NCBI GenBank assembly: GCA_008360955.1
Contig: LUCM01000778.1
Span: forward strand, 109,599-173,598
DNA: 64,000 nucleotides
Direction: 5' to 3'
Origin: Fasciolopsis buskii
Lineage: Eukaryota > Platyhelminthes > Trematoda > Plagiorchiida > Fasciolidae
Below the pieces are notes generated by a model that searched no databases, was not told where the DNA came from, and was given only the letters and a program-made list of their open reading frames with translations. Made by a program: the position numbers and the translations under genes. Of the stretch, positions 25,771 to 36,984 are shown piece by piece; position 1 is the stretch's first letter, and each line of letters opens with the position of its first letter.

Positions 25771-27989
25771 CTGAGTGAAGAATGAGATCATCTTGATTAA
25801 AACCCGACTGAATGTTGATTTTCACAGTTTTTCGCATTCAGCTGGGCCTCAGTTAGTGTACGCGTAATGGTGCAACCCTCGCTGAACCGAGTTAAATCAG
25901 GCTGTCAGTGTGGGTGCATGCTTGCGTTGGGGTGAAAGATTTGTATTCATTCTGCTCCAGTTGCTTTCTGTTTCCCGGTCCACCATGTGATGATGTGAAT
26001 TCCTTTCAACCATGAAGTCGGTCAACATAGAATTTCGATGTTCCAGAGTAGAAATTCTTAAGACAGTGAACACGATCGATCACCAGCAAGTAAGTCGAAT
26101 ATTAAGTCACGTAGTCTGACACGAATTTGTAAAAGTATCCACAGAATGTACCTCGTAATTTAGTTGATTTTCAAACCGTTGGTTATCTCATTTTCCTAAT
26201 GAATATGCATTTTCGGAACTCAACTTGGGACCTATCAAGGTTTTTCAAGGCAGTCAATGATTTTGATCGCATATTATTTCCCTTCCCAAAGATCACATGC
26301 ATTCGAAACTCTCCGGCAATATCCCTGCACTCATTAAATATTTGGTTACTTGGAACATAAATCATATGCAGCCATGGAAAGTTTACTTCCTTTGAATGTG
26401 CTATTTTCCCTATCAGTCTAAAATGACCTGCGTAAAGGAATGGTTCATCTTTCATCCTTGTAGTTACCTTGGCACAAAGGTGCCGCACTCCATTGTAAGC
26501 CATTATGCTGGCAATACGTTTGCAACGAGAGGATGCCACAGCCGCATCTTCGCGGTCGCTGTCATTGACAGGAAGTGGTGTCGAGTAAGATGCGATCAAC
26601 TAGTAGAAAAAAAACGGTTTGGTAAAGCGCATTGCTCAAGCTGCAAAATTTTCCCGTAAAGTTAAACACTGGAGTTATAAAATGAAATTTGACCTAACAT
26701 AGATTCCATATGGAAAGCTTGTCGTGAACGGGCTACATGACTACGAGGATTAGTTAAAGTGTGATTCCATTTTTGTAGAATAGGTTGCTATGGATAGTTC
26801 TGCTTCGGTCGCGATGGATACCAACGGTCTCAATCCATTTACTTTAAACTTGTTTGGAGACCGTGAACTTACCCCCATGACATTCGTGCTTTTTCTTCAT
26901 AAGACATGTTTCTTTAGGGGAAATAACACCGAAGGCCTAACAGATTCCATTCATCTCAGTTTCTTTCTGACTGTTTCGAGGTACGATAGTCACCAGTTAT
27001 GACCTAAAGCGTGTCAAAAACAAATTCCTCACCACAGCAGTCTGAACCAGGAGTTTCTAATATGAATTGTCATCAATTATTTTTTTTGTTTAAATGCTTT
27101 CCGGCAACTTTTCGGTAGACAGACACAGAATTTCTTACTAAACGGTCCTCTCAGTTAGAGTTAATGGAGGAGTTAATATGAACGCGGCTAGATAACCTAA
27201 TCTAAAAAAATAACCATTTAGAAAGGGTTAATTTCACATTTTAACGGAACACCGGTAGGAAGTGGTTCAATTGTGCTTTCAGTCCTTTTGATCAAACTAC
27301 CACAAATGATGACTTACGCTTGATCGATACTTGGTATCTTGAATAGTTTACCTTCTTTATTTTTCTGCGTGGACATTGCCACCTGCCAAATCTGAGAAGT
27401 AATTCTACTCTGTAGAGTGGCAGACCATGTGCATTCGAACAAGTCAGCTTTTCAAGAACCTCTGGTTCTTGAATCTGGAGTCGAAGTTACAAAAATGTCT
27501 TCATTAGACGAGGCCAAATCCGTAGATAGTCGAATTTGTTTACTGATTTGCAGTGGCATAAAAAAGAAAAATTTTCTTAGATTACTTGGACCCGAAAATG
27601 GACGCCACAAGCCAGTATGAAACCGGCTTCTCTCCGCTCATGGAGCTCATGTTTTACCACTCAACCACTGATGACAAAACTCGCAGAGGCAAGTTAATAA
27701 CGTGAACGGCGTTGCTGACCTTCGGATTTTGGCTCGTGATCTCTGTTCTTGTTGTTATTTACGCATTTGGATTTTTAATTTGTACTATGTTTTGCATGTG
27801 TCACCTTTAAACAAATGAAAATCAGTCATCATGGCTTTTGGATCCTAACAAGCTCCGTTTTTTGCACTGGGTAACAACTGATGAGGCTTATCTAACCGGG
27901 AAAACCAGGTTAATTGTTGTGCATCGTAGAAAAAGGTGAGTTCCACAACAATAGATGTTTATCTTCCCAACTAGTTCCCAGCAGCCGAC
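25771..27989. other. unassigned intergenic DNA
   Basis: The main open frame, 26183-26599 (-, 138 codons), has no domain I recognise and no supporting context. No repeats or RNA genes were seen. Confidence 0.45.
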
Positions 27990-28060
27990 TTCGCAATAAC
28001 TCAGTGGTGTAAAATCACTTAAGTGAGCCTAAGGACTCCGATTCGATTCCAGCTAGTTAA
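27990..28060 (+). repeat. tRNA-like head, possible SINE (family 4)
   Basis: A-box-like TAACTCAGTGG (27997-28007, one mismatch to consensus) and B-box-like GATTCGATTCC (28040-28050, one mismatch) lie 32 bp apart, as in a tRNA. No clean cloverleaf can be drawn, so a live tRNA gene is unlikely. No second copy of the flanking body was found in the window, so SINE status is inferred. Confidence 0.4.
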
Positions 28061-30409
28061 ACCAACTCCTGACGGATTTTTCATTCTGTAGTCCAGCGCA
28101 CTGGAAAATGTTTGGCCGTCCATTTAACCTTTGACGTCTTTTGTTGACTGAGAACTAGAGCCACGTTTTCAATCAATTTCTAGTTCACTGACCTTTGAGC
28201 CTTTGGATGGTTGGTACCAAATCGTTCTTGAGGCCAATCGGTGCTTTAGCGTTCTGTATATAACCACCTAAAACCAGGATACAGTAATACATTTCAGCAA
28301 GATCTCAGGGTATTTGCCTACCCTAATATCAACCCAATTCAAAGTCTTCACCGCTTTGGGGCGTTTGAGGAAGCCCTTGGCTGCTTGACACTCTTCAAGT
28401 AATTCCATATTGATGTTTGCGTTTCTACCCGAGCAAGAAATTAGCTGTTCGTTGGGAAGCTTTCAGATGCTTCCTTGTTACGTATTACATCATTTTGGTC
28501 AGAGGTTGTGCTATTAAAATGCTTTCTTCTAAACTTATTGACTAAGTTTCGCTTTCTTACTGTAAACGCACGAAAACTGGAGTAGGGGTAGTCCGACTTC
28601 TATTCATCTATTTCCATCACTATGACGTCCTCCATTGCTGACTGATTATCCGTCACATGCAGGGAATCCTATGACTCATTTAGGTCCCTTTTTATTCATA
28701 TCTCAGCGCCATCTAAAGTTGTTCAAACTTTTCTGCATCCAAACTTCCTTCACAAAACAAATAGCCAGATGTGCATACCGCCATTTCGAACCCCTCGCAA
28801 ACGTTCAATTTTTCATTCGGCCGGGCACAACTGCCAGTTACAAGCTTTATGTGATTTGTGTTGTGTGACTATTATGGAAACTGAATAATGAATCATATGA
28901 TATCAACAATCAACTTGCTACTGAAAAACCATAGAAGCCTTGCACTGCTCCTTGTTTTGAATTGTTAAGGAGTGACTGTCCACGGGGCCCGAACTGAGAA
29001 GCCAACCTGGGACAAACGGTTGAGTTGAACACCTCAGCCATTATTTCGTGAACTGCATAATCTTGTATTACCAACACTTATTAGGAAAATGCAGAATGTA
29101 ACGAATAAAACGCAGACAAAGTAAGTTGAATGGAAAATAAATCTGCATATCTTTGGCAATTTTATGTTGAATTTTATTGTTCACACTATCTCCAGGAACC
29201 CTTTTGTCGAGTAACCGAATTTTTCATTTGAACTATCATATTCCTTTTACGTCCACGGCGAGTACGTGACGTCGAGTGTCCAAGAAAAGTGTGAGTTCAT
29301 ATTTTGTGTTCGGCCACTTGGGAATAGCAGTACGCATATGCCTTGCAAAGTCCTGTTCTGGGTGTGTTTTCCACACAATCGGATCTGCGTCGACGTCATT
29401 GTGTAACCGTATTCAAATGAACTCCACACATTCACTGTACTGCTGGTGGAAAATTGAAATAATTAAAAAGCTAATTGGTGAGGGATTGTCAGCAACACAA
29501 AAAATTCCCCGCTAGAAATTTCATACAGATTTACTGAGCCGATACTGCGCTTTCGTGAAGGATGCCCTGACATTTTGATATTCATAATAATGTTTGTATG
29601 ACTGAACCGGTCTAATCTGCACTTGAGATGGACAGCACCGCAGTCGTCTTCCCGTGAGTTCAGACGACCTATTGCTGTCGCCAAGTTTGTGATTTCCTCC
29701 TTCAAATTTCACAATCCAATGGGACCAATCGTAGTAACAACAAACTTTTTGTGTCAAGTAGCTACACATTAGCACGTAGAAATTTAAAAATTCATTGCCG
29801 CGGAAATTTGTAAACATGGTCTACCAAGAGGTTTTAATTTGTGTCCGCATTAGAGGATATTAACTTATGCCAAAAACCACGGTATTCTTGGATGCAGTTT
29901 CATTAGTTACAGGTGATCCTCTAATCGAAACGGGATCTTTTATCAATATTCAACGCGTCAGTGCATATTCCAGTAGAATATCTCGAGGAACTACCTACAC
30001 AATGCACGCTTACTGTTTGGTTCCCTTCCACTGGTATTTTTATCATCACCGATACGCATCACCATAGCTTCTTCATTGGAATTTTTACTATCGAATAAAG
30101 TTATGACAAAAACACGAAATGACAAATTCACGAAAATAGTAAACAGTCTCCGTCAGTGCAACCGACAAAGGGAAGGCAATTTCTACATGGTAGGTGAATA
30201 ACACACAGTATCGAATAAACTAGAAGAGTTCAGTTACACTAATAATTTACTGAATTTAACGTCTGAGATGAAAACAAACTTACTTTTCTGCATGTGCGAG
30301 TGATCAGACAAGAAGTAGGCTGGACTCAAAGGCGTGTGCACAGAACGTAGACGCCGGATGGTCAACACAAATGTTCACAGTTTTATGCCTATAGGCTATA
30401 AGATAAACC
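28061..30409. other. unassigned intergenic DNA
   Basis: Overlapping minus-strand frames at 29463-29817 and a plus frame at 28635-28868 have no recognisable motif. Nothing else seen. Confidence 0.45.
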
Positions 30410-31060
30410 AAACCTATCATCTTGCCCTCAGAGCTCGAAATACGCGCTCACATGACCCTCTGGAAGACGAACTGACGAGAATACAACATGTGCTACAGGG
30501 AAATGTGTACACAGAAATGCTTTTTTGTAAAAAATCGGAAGCCAACTGGATATACGGAGTGAACATTCTGTGTCACAAAAAATTAACTTATTCTTCGAGT
30601 TTCATTAGAACGGGACTTGTGCAAAGAGCGACTAATGAGAGAGCTGTAAACCCAACAGTCCAGCCGAAAAACTTAAGTGTATTTTGCTATTCATTGATTA
30701 TTTTTGTGGAAGTCCAAAAAAATTTGTTTGTGCCTACCCATCCATGGTTTTTATTCCATCAAGTGGACTTGTATTTCATCTTACACAGGTCGACCTCCCC
30801 AGGCGTTTGTCTAAACGTATGAAGGAACATCATACGAAGTGGCTCGGCACTGAGAAAACTGGCCGAAATAGCGGGTCCATCCTAAGCCAAGTGGTGAATG
30901 GTGGTCACAGGATCGACTCTAATAATTTACCAGACACTGTGTGAGGGCTTCCCGCAAGTTGGTGGAAACGGGTCCAAAGCCGTACCCCACCCACATCCGC
31001 AGGAACGATCGCCATTCGCCTAATGAGTCCAGATTTGTCTGCACAAAAACAACTGGGCAA
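30410..31060 (+). pseudogene. Penelope-like element relic: linker and GIY-YIG endonuclease end
   Basis: The frame of 30334-30822 contains LRARNTRSHDPLEDELTRIQ and HVLQGNVY, matching the block after the polymerase in Penelope proteins (R-A-R-x-I-C-S, then L-x-x-E-L-x-x-I, then N-G-Y-P; here NGY-P is mutated). After a frameshift near 30700-30780, DLPRRLSKRMKEHHTKWL gives the conserved Arg of GIY-YIG nucleases with its E-H, followed by SILSQVVNGGHRIDSNN. A third frame after the stop near 30942 gives AIRLMSPDLSAQKQL (31008-31055), which resembles the domain's end. The YIG strand is not recognisable. The polymerase is absent. In this family the GIY-YIG domain nicks DNA for target-primed insertion. 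Assignment is by motif order, without a search. Confidence 0.62.
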
Positions 31061-31420
31061 GACATTCTAGACGTCCAAAAACGGCCGAAAGAGGAACGAA
31101 AATGGGTGTTTGAAAGTGTCAAACGTAGGAGAAACAAGAACTGGACAAACCCCACCATTACGCAGTGACTAAAAGCACCATTCCACCATGCCACATCACA
31201 GCCAACTAATTGAAAAAATCTGCCCTCAACGCGAACGAAAACCAACCAACTGAGCAATTTGCGTCAAAATAATCTGTAAGTGGATGAGTATGAAGCACTG
31301 ACAACAATTGTTTTTTCTCGAATGTTGAATTCTTAACGGTGAGGAGTATCGAAAATCCGATAGGCGACTTCCAGCTAGAAGCTGGAACAGAATAGCTATT
31401 GGGAAAATGATTACAAACAA
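31061..31420. other. unassigned intergenic DNA
   Basis: Probably includes the 3' end of the Penelope relic; no terminal repeat or target-site duplication was identified. Confidence 0.4.
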
Positions 31421-31601
31421 GGCCGGCGGTGGCCAACCGGATAAGGTCGTGGCGTTTGGACGTGAATGTTACGGGTTCGAATCCTCCCACAACCTGTCAA
31501 CTTCCTCACTTGGCAGCCCTCTGTTGGCCAAGGCCTCCTTCCTGAGAATAGATTTACATTGTTATTTTATCAAGTAAAGGAAGTAGAAGATAAAAGAGAA
31601 A
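31421..31601 (+). repeat. tRNA-derived SINE, family 2 copy a
   Basis: A perfect A box (TGGCCAACCGG, 31430-31440) and perfect B box (GGTTCGAATCC, 31474-31484) form the head. A body of about 110 bp follows, beginning CCTGTCAACTTCC and ending in a purine-rich tail (GGAAGTAGAAGATAAAAG). The reverse complement of 36800-36984 matches it along its whole length, tail included. Unrelated to family 1 in the body. Confidence 0.87.
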
Positions 31602-32123
31602 AATTCGCATGCATCTTTATTTCTGTACTTCCTAGTAGAAATGCATCGTACATTTCAAAGAGAGTTGAAAAATTGAAAAGAAACCACCTGAGTCCAACTT
31701 TTCTGACCCACACCTAAGTCCCAATGCAAATGTCGTTCCTCTTAAAGACCTCAAGAAACCATTGGCGCATGTAAGCTGCAAGGCTGCGAACCAAGTAAAA
31801 AAAACGGAAAGCAAAATCTGTTTTCGTAAAATTCGGATTTTCTCGCAGCATACCGTCAGATATCGTAAAATTCCAAACGCAAATCTGCCTTTTCACCAAC
31901 CCTCATCAAGGTAATAAAGTACACTTGAAAGGTTTCGGCGAATTTTCATAATTTCGATGCACAGAGCTAAAAGTAAAGCACAAGGCAGAATTTCGACCTC
32001 ATCATGAATGGATACGAGCTGGTTAAACAGCATATTCATCACTTCCATCCATTTGATCCATTATATGGGTGTCACAAAAATGTGGAAACTGCAAAACTTT
32101 GATAAACTGTCTTGGGAGCGCAG
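31602..32123. other. unassigned intergenic DNA
   Basis: Nothing recognisable between the SINE and the inverted repeat. Confidence 0.45.
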
Positions 32124-32426
32124 GATACGACTGCACAACCTGAAAATGATCGTTTGTACCGCAGACAAGATGCTCCGTCTGACCTCCTCGGAACGGTTGA
32201 CAGACACATGATAGAAGACGCTAAATGATCCATTATCCGTTGGTATGTGACCCGTACTGATCGTGCTCGTTATCGTGTTATCAATCTCTCCGGACAACCA
32301 TGTAGGGAAGCGTTTTTGAACTGGATGGGACAGACGCCCTGTTGTTCCATCGGCGCATTCCATTCCACGACAGCAGAAAATCGAGAGTTCAGGGTGTCTG
32401 GTTGAGTTCTGGCTCTTGATGCGGTT
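32124..32426 (-). repeat. 303-bp inverted repeat, left arm
   Basis: The reverse complement of 33236-33538, same length, no gaps, with three differences that I could find (about 99% identical). The minus strand is open right through the arm (ORF 32061-32363). The plus strand is also nearly open, broken by stops in the middle (near 32222) and near the end, with residues such as DRLYRRQDAPSDLLGTV. The protein is not recognised on either strand. No target-site duplication flanks the pair. Confidence 0.95.
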
Positions 32427-33235
32427 ATCTACTATAAATTATTCGAATTTTTGAAGAACTGTATAACTTGCTTGCCGCATCTTATATTTGGCATGCCAAT
32501 ACTTCGGTTGTTTTTTCCCTTTCATATCCCACGTATGCATAAGCGGATTTTAGTTTCAGAACATCTTTCTTGGGACTGGTATCCACTTGCTTTCCGAAGA
32601 AACTTAACGGGTGACAATCTTTTTTCAGTGAGTTGCGAAAAGCTTGTTTTCAAACCGTTTTTTGTGCACTTCGTTTGTTAAGCAGCGTACCCTTTTCCGT
32701 TTTTGTTGCGCAGGGATCAAGCTCCCGAAGTAAGCTTACTCAAGCAGGTTGGGGATAAATGCTGCCTTCCCTCAGTCCACATATTCTGCGTTGGGGGAGA
32801 AGACGAAGGAATAGAAGATAGCTGCTTGGTTCCATTTATATGGGGAAACGTGCTTTGTTAAATCTTTGTAGTATTACTTGTGTCGCATTTTAATGAAATA
32901 AGATGTTATCCGTTTATTGTTCCCTTATTGGATATCTTTGACAGTTTAATTCAAAGTTTCGTTTTTTATCATGGACCTGAAAATATTTACAAACAGTCAG
33001 CCGAAGGTAGTTCCCATTTGTATCCCGTCTGTATGTCAGTACATGTTTGCGTCGAATTGCAATTTTATATTAACAGTGCAGTTTTAAAACTTGTTTGCAG
33101 TACTCAGCCAATATGACTGTCGATTTTATCTGTTGATATGCATTTACAGATAAGACTTATTCGTTCGGACGACGACGCAAACAAACTGATTACTACAGTA
33201 CCGTTCGTCGAAAATTCAACTAACGTTTAACACCC
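32427..33235. other. 809-bp spacer between inverted repeat arms
   Basis: AT-rich and T-rich on the plus strand. Contains open frames 32451-32681 and 32880-33116 (+), neither recognised. If the structure is a foldback transposon this is its interior, but no transposase motif is visible. Confidence 0.5.
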
Positions 33236-33538
33236 AACCGCATCAAGAGCCAGAACTCAACCAGACACCCTGAACTCTCGATTTTCTGCTGTCGTGGAGT
33301 GGAATGCGCCGATGGAACAACAGGGCGTCTGTCCCATCCAGTTCAAAAACGCTTCCCTACATGGTTGTCCGGAGAGATTGATAACACGATAACGAGCACG
33401 ATCAGTACGGGTCACATACCAACGGATAATGGATCATTTAGCGTCTTCTATCATGTGTCTGTCATCCGTTCCGAGGAGGTCAGACGGAGCATCTTGTCTG
33501 CGGTACAAACGATCATTTTCAGGTTGTACAGTCGTATC
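33236..33538 (+). repeat. 303-bp inverted repeat, right arm
   Basis: Partner of 32124-32426. The edges are sharp: identity begins at AACCGCATCAAGAGCC and stops after GTCGTATC. The same open frame as in the left arm is present here on the plus strand (from 33299), starting at GTG where the other arm has ATG. Confidence 0.95.
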
Positions 33539-33765
33539 ATTTAATCCCCGAAACAGTTCATCCGAATCGTATCACTTCACTTTAGTATTTGTTTTTTGTA
33601 TTTGTATGGCTTTTTCCACATAGAAGTGTCCACATTTTAGTCAAACATGTACACCCTCGTTACTTCGTCAATATATGTAAAGTAACTATCGAAACAAAAT
33701 CATTGGAAATTGGGAGAATTTTAGTGAAATATCATGCACGACATACTCAAGGTAAATAATTACTC
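33539..33765. other. 3' flank of LINE family A copy 2
   Basis: On the minus strand this would be the 3' tail of the LINE next to it. AT-rich; no clear poly(A) or microsatellite tail. Confidence 0.4.
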
Positions 33766-34800
33766 GGGAAATGCAGAGATCATCCGAGTTCCTGTTGATA
33801 TTTCTAGGGGAACGTAAGGAAAGAGAACGAGAACGTGCGATAACATGAGAATGACATTTAAGATCACTATATCCAGGATGGAACGGATCCGAAAGTACTT
33901 TCAGTGCTTCACACGCGGATAAGTGCATGTCAAACAGTTTGGGGCACATTTCTTCCGGTGGCATGAAAGGTAAACCAGTGATAACTGACGAAATACGACA
34001 AAATGCTCTGAAGTTTTTTAACAAACCAGCAAAAATGACCTGGAAACCAATGGGAGAGAGCGGCAGAAAACACATTGGTTGACAAATAGGGAGATAGTAT
34101 TTTGTTTAGCCTGGAGGTTTTGAGTCTTCCCATTTGATAAGGTAATTTCTTAGCAGAGTTCGAAGCCTAAGATGATCAAATGAATTCTTATTGATGGTAA
34201 CCACTAAGTATGTGATAGAATCTACACTAGTGGATAGATGTTTGTTAGTGAAAGAAATGTCAGACGAGTAAGCAGACCGGGAAGAAGCAAATGAATGGTC
34301 AATACATTTTGGCAAGAAAGGATAAAAGCCAGAATGAACAGAGAAATAGTAAATAAGAAGCACGTACTTGAGAAGGTTGGGGAAATTCTCAGTTTCAGTT
34401 AAATACCGATAAAGAGCAACACCATCAACGTATTTCAGTATAGGACCGCAGCACTCATTGACACATCACTAAAGTACGCTTTAAACAAAAGATAAAATAG
34501 CTTCACCAAGAACTCCGGTTTAGATATTTTTCGGCCCTGTCTTTTGCACCGATTTATGTTGAAGGAGGAGTGCTGAGGGCGCCGAATTGCTATAATTTGC
34601 GAAAAAGCAAACAAAAAGCCTGAGTAAGCGCATCGGACAGATTTTGTGGATGCATTCAAGGGTTTGCGGATATAATGAACCAGAAATGCCATGGCATCTA
34701 AAGTGGATCTGTCCGGTTTGTAAGAGCGATGAAGAAGGTTATCGGAAGTAGCAAAAGCTAGACGTCTTAGGCGACGAGTTCCGTTAGTTTAAGACCCCAT
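33766..34800 (-). pseudogene. LINE family A, RT palm to C-terminus (copy 2)
   Basis: Minus strand. Reads in order: YKPDRSTLDAMAFLVHYI (about 34740-34670) with a following AYSGFLFAFS, matching motif A of LINE reverse transcriptases; a Q-G-S-V-L-like stretch now EFLVKLFYLLF (near 34500); the catalytic box as YVDG (34432-34421) instead of YADD/FADD; SITYLVVTI for Y-L-G-V-x-I; then after a frameshift HLSACEALKVLSDPFHPG and the C-terminal block. The last part aligns with the copy at 17640-18590, which shares HLSACE, DP/NPxHP and the spacing. Both catalytic motifs are damaged. Opposite in orientation to copy 1 and 5'-truncated at about 34800. Confidence 0.78.
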
Positions 34801-36799
34801 GATGTAACAGCAATGGAAATAAAATGTTTGGCTAGAACAATAGAATTACTAGGTTTGCGGAGGGTAACAATTGTGACAGGTTTCCATGAGTGGAGAATGG
34901 AATAAGCTTATAAGTATGTGGTAAGAAGAAAAATAAACGCAGCAGCATAGTGGAACAAACAGACCGGATCGATGAATGTGATGATTTGAGGTACCCGTTC
35001 ACGATGGTAGCTAAATTTAACCTTGTTGTGCGCTTTCATTCGCTATATTCCACTAAAAGCATTCTTGTGTAGTGTATTAGCCTGATAAGGGTTAGTAAAA
35101 AGTCAGATTTATGTTTGTCATTTTATGACTTGCAAATTTGAACGGGTTTCGCATACCCTTTTCACGATACCAATACTTATGCCGCTAAGTTAACAAGAGT
35201 GGAGAATGCCCTATCTTTACAAAGTAAAACGAATTCACCTAAGCAAAACTGACCATGTTTGCTTTCATTATGTTCTGTTTGCTCAAGTTGGAAAACCAAA
35301 TTTCACAATCTGACGAAAACAGTCACGTCTACTCGTCACCTCCGCCTGCTGACGATGCGTGAAATCTAATTGTCTCCGGATTCCGTCTATTCAGTGGGTT
35401 TAAATAGGATTATTTGAAAGGTTTGTGGTCATTGTATTTCTCTATTGCATCTCTGGACTGCTAAATCTGTTCATCCATTTGAATCAGTTTGCCAAATTTG
35501 GCAATTTAGCTGGCAAGAAGGGAAAGTTATGAAACACTGATAACATGAAATAATTCCCGATCAACTGTGCGCATCGTAGCAGTTCCAGTAAATGAAAGAG
35601 TCAAGGAAGAAGAAAAACAAACGGCTTTGTTTTCCATAAATCAAATAACAAATTTCCAGTTAATCACAACCGTGCAACAAATGAATTTACACAGTTCTAA
35701 CTTCTTCCCTTTTGATTCCAAAATAACCGTCAAAAGTAAAGTTTCTTCTCTGGACATAATCGAGGAAACTCTAATTGAAACTAATGACAAAAGGTTGTCC
35801 TCAAGAGCCTTAGGATTTGATATTCGGGATGCTATTACTAAAGCTGATACTGAACAGCGTCCCGTTTGACTGACTTTTAGTAACGACGGCACGAATTTCG
35901 AATTACAGAAGGTGATATATAATAAAAAACTAAATAATCCACAGTTTTGGAGTATTTTGTGACACGCTTGAAGTGTGAGTACCGTGGATGGAGCATGCCA
36001 CTTGGCCGTTAAGGCTTGCTGCACGGAGGAGGAGGACGACGACCTTCCAAGTGGGATTGTGAAACCAGGAGTGACAAAGAGCCATGCAAGATCTCGGTGA
36101 GTTATATGTAGCATTTAGGCGGGTGACTGCGAGTTTCCGCCTACCACATACTACCATGTGTGGAAATATAGACATAATCATTACAGATTTGATCAATAAA
36201 CTATCCAGTTTGACAGTGACTGTCCTATTGGCTGAGTTTTCTGCTACTCTCTGCTTATCTTGCTTGAGTAAACTGACCGGTATTTTGTCAAAATCCGAAT
36301 AGTCATTAAAATTGATCACAAGATTGGAGTAGAAAATCAATGAATCTATTGCCTTCTCGTTGATTCTGCCGAAACAAAGTGCCCGGTATCGATTTTCCAA
36401 TGGTGATTACATTAGATTAGACGACTGAGTTCTTGTAGGTGTAAATCGTTGTTCAGGTTTACACTCGCTTACATTTTAGTTAACTATTTAACTTAGCTAA
36501 TATGTACTACAGGGCAACCGGTTGATAACGGACTGATATGAAACAACCTACTACGGCCTTCGTGAAACAAAGCAAATAATAAAGCCCATTTTCACAAGGA
36601 CGTGTCAGCCATTAAATATCAAGTAGGGATGGAAAAATGATCAGTTAAAATGGATTACTAAAAATGCAACGCTTCCTATCCCTGCTGAAGAAAACACCGT
36701 CGAGACTGACTAAATTTCTCTTTTCACAGAGACAATTGTTCCCGGAAAGGGGGTTTCCGAAGTGAAATATGCATCCGAAATGGGACAGCTTGTGACCTA
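34801..36799. other. unassigned; cluster of long open frames
   Basis: Holds open frames 35567-35869 (+, 100 codons), 35641-36114 (-, 157 codons), 35930-36400 (-, 156 codons, other frame) and 36084-36302 (+). The two minus frames overlap and could be one decayed coding region with a frameshift, but neither has a motif I recognise and each could be the shadow of the other. The plus frame 35567-35869 is Lys/Glu/Ile-rich with no transmembrane stretch. Confidence 0.4.
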
Positions 36800-36984
36800 T
36801 TTTTATCTTCTATCTTTTGCTTCCTTTATCTGATAAGATAACAGTGTACATCATTTTTCAGGAAGGATGCCGCGGCCAACGAGATTGCTCCCAAGTGGGG
36901 AAGTTGACAGGCGGCGCGGGGATTCAAACCCGCGACTTTCAAGTCCAAACGCCACGACCCTATCCGCCTGGCCACCGATGGCCA
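36800..36984 (-). repeat. tRNA-derived SINE, family 2 copy b
   Basis: The minus strand begins TGGCCATCGGTGGCCAGGCGG (A box region near 36975), with the B box as GGTTTGAATCC, then CCTGTCAACTTCCCCACTTG and the purine-rich tail ending near 36800. Full-length match to 31421-31601 at roughly 75% by eye. Confidence 0.85.

Noticed and set aside
26183..26599. 138-codon open frame on the minus strand
   Set aside because: No recognised family and no splice or promoter support.
31421..31495. Real tRNA gene with perfect A and B boxes
   Set aside because: A second copy 5 kb away shares the entire body and tail, so this is a SINE head.
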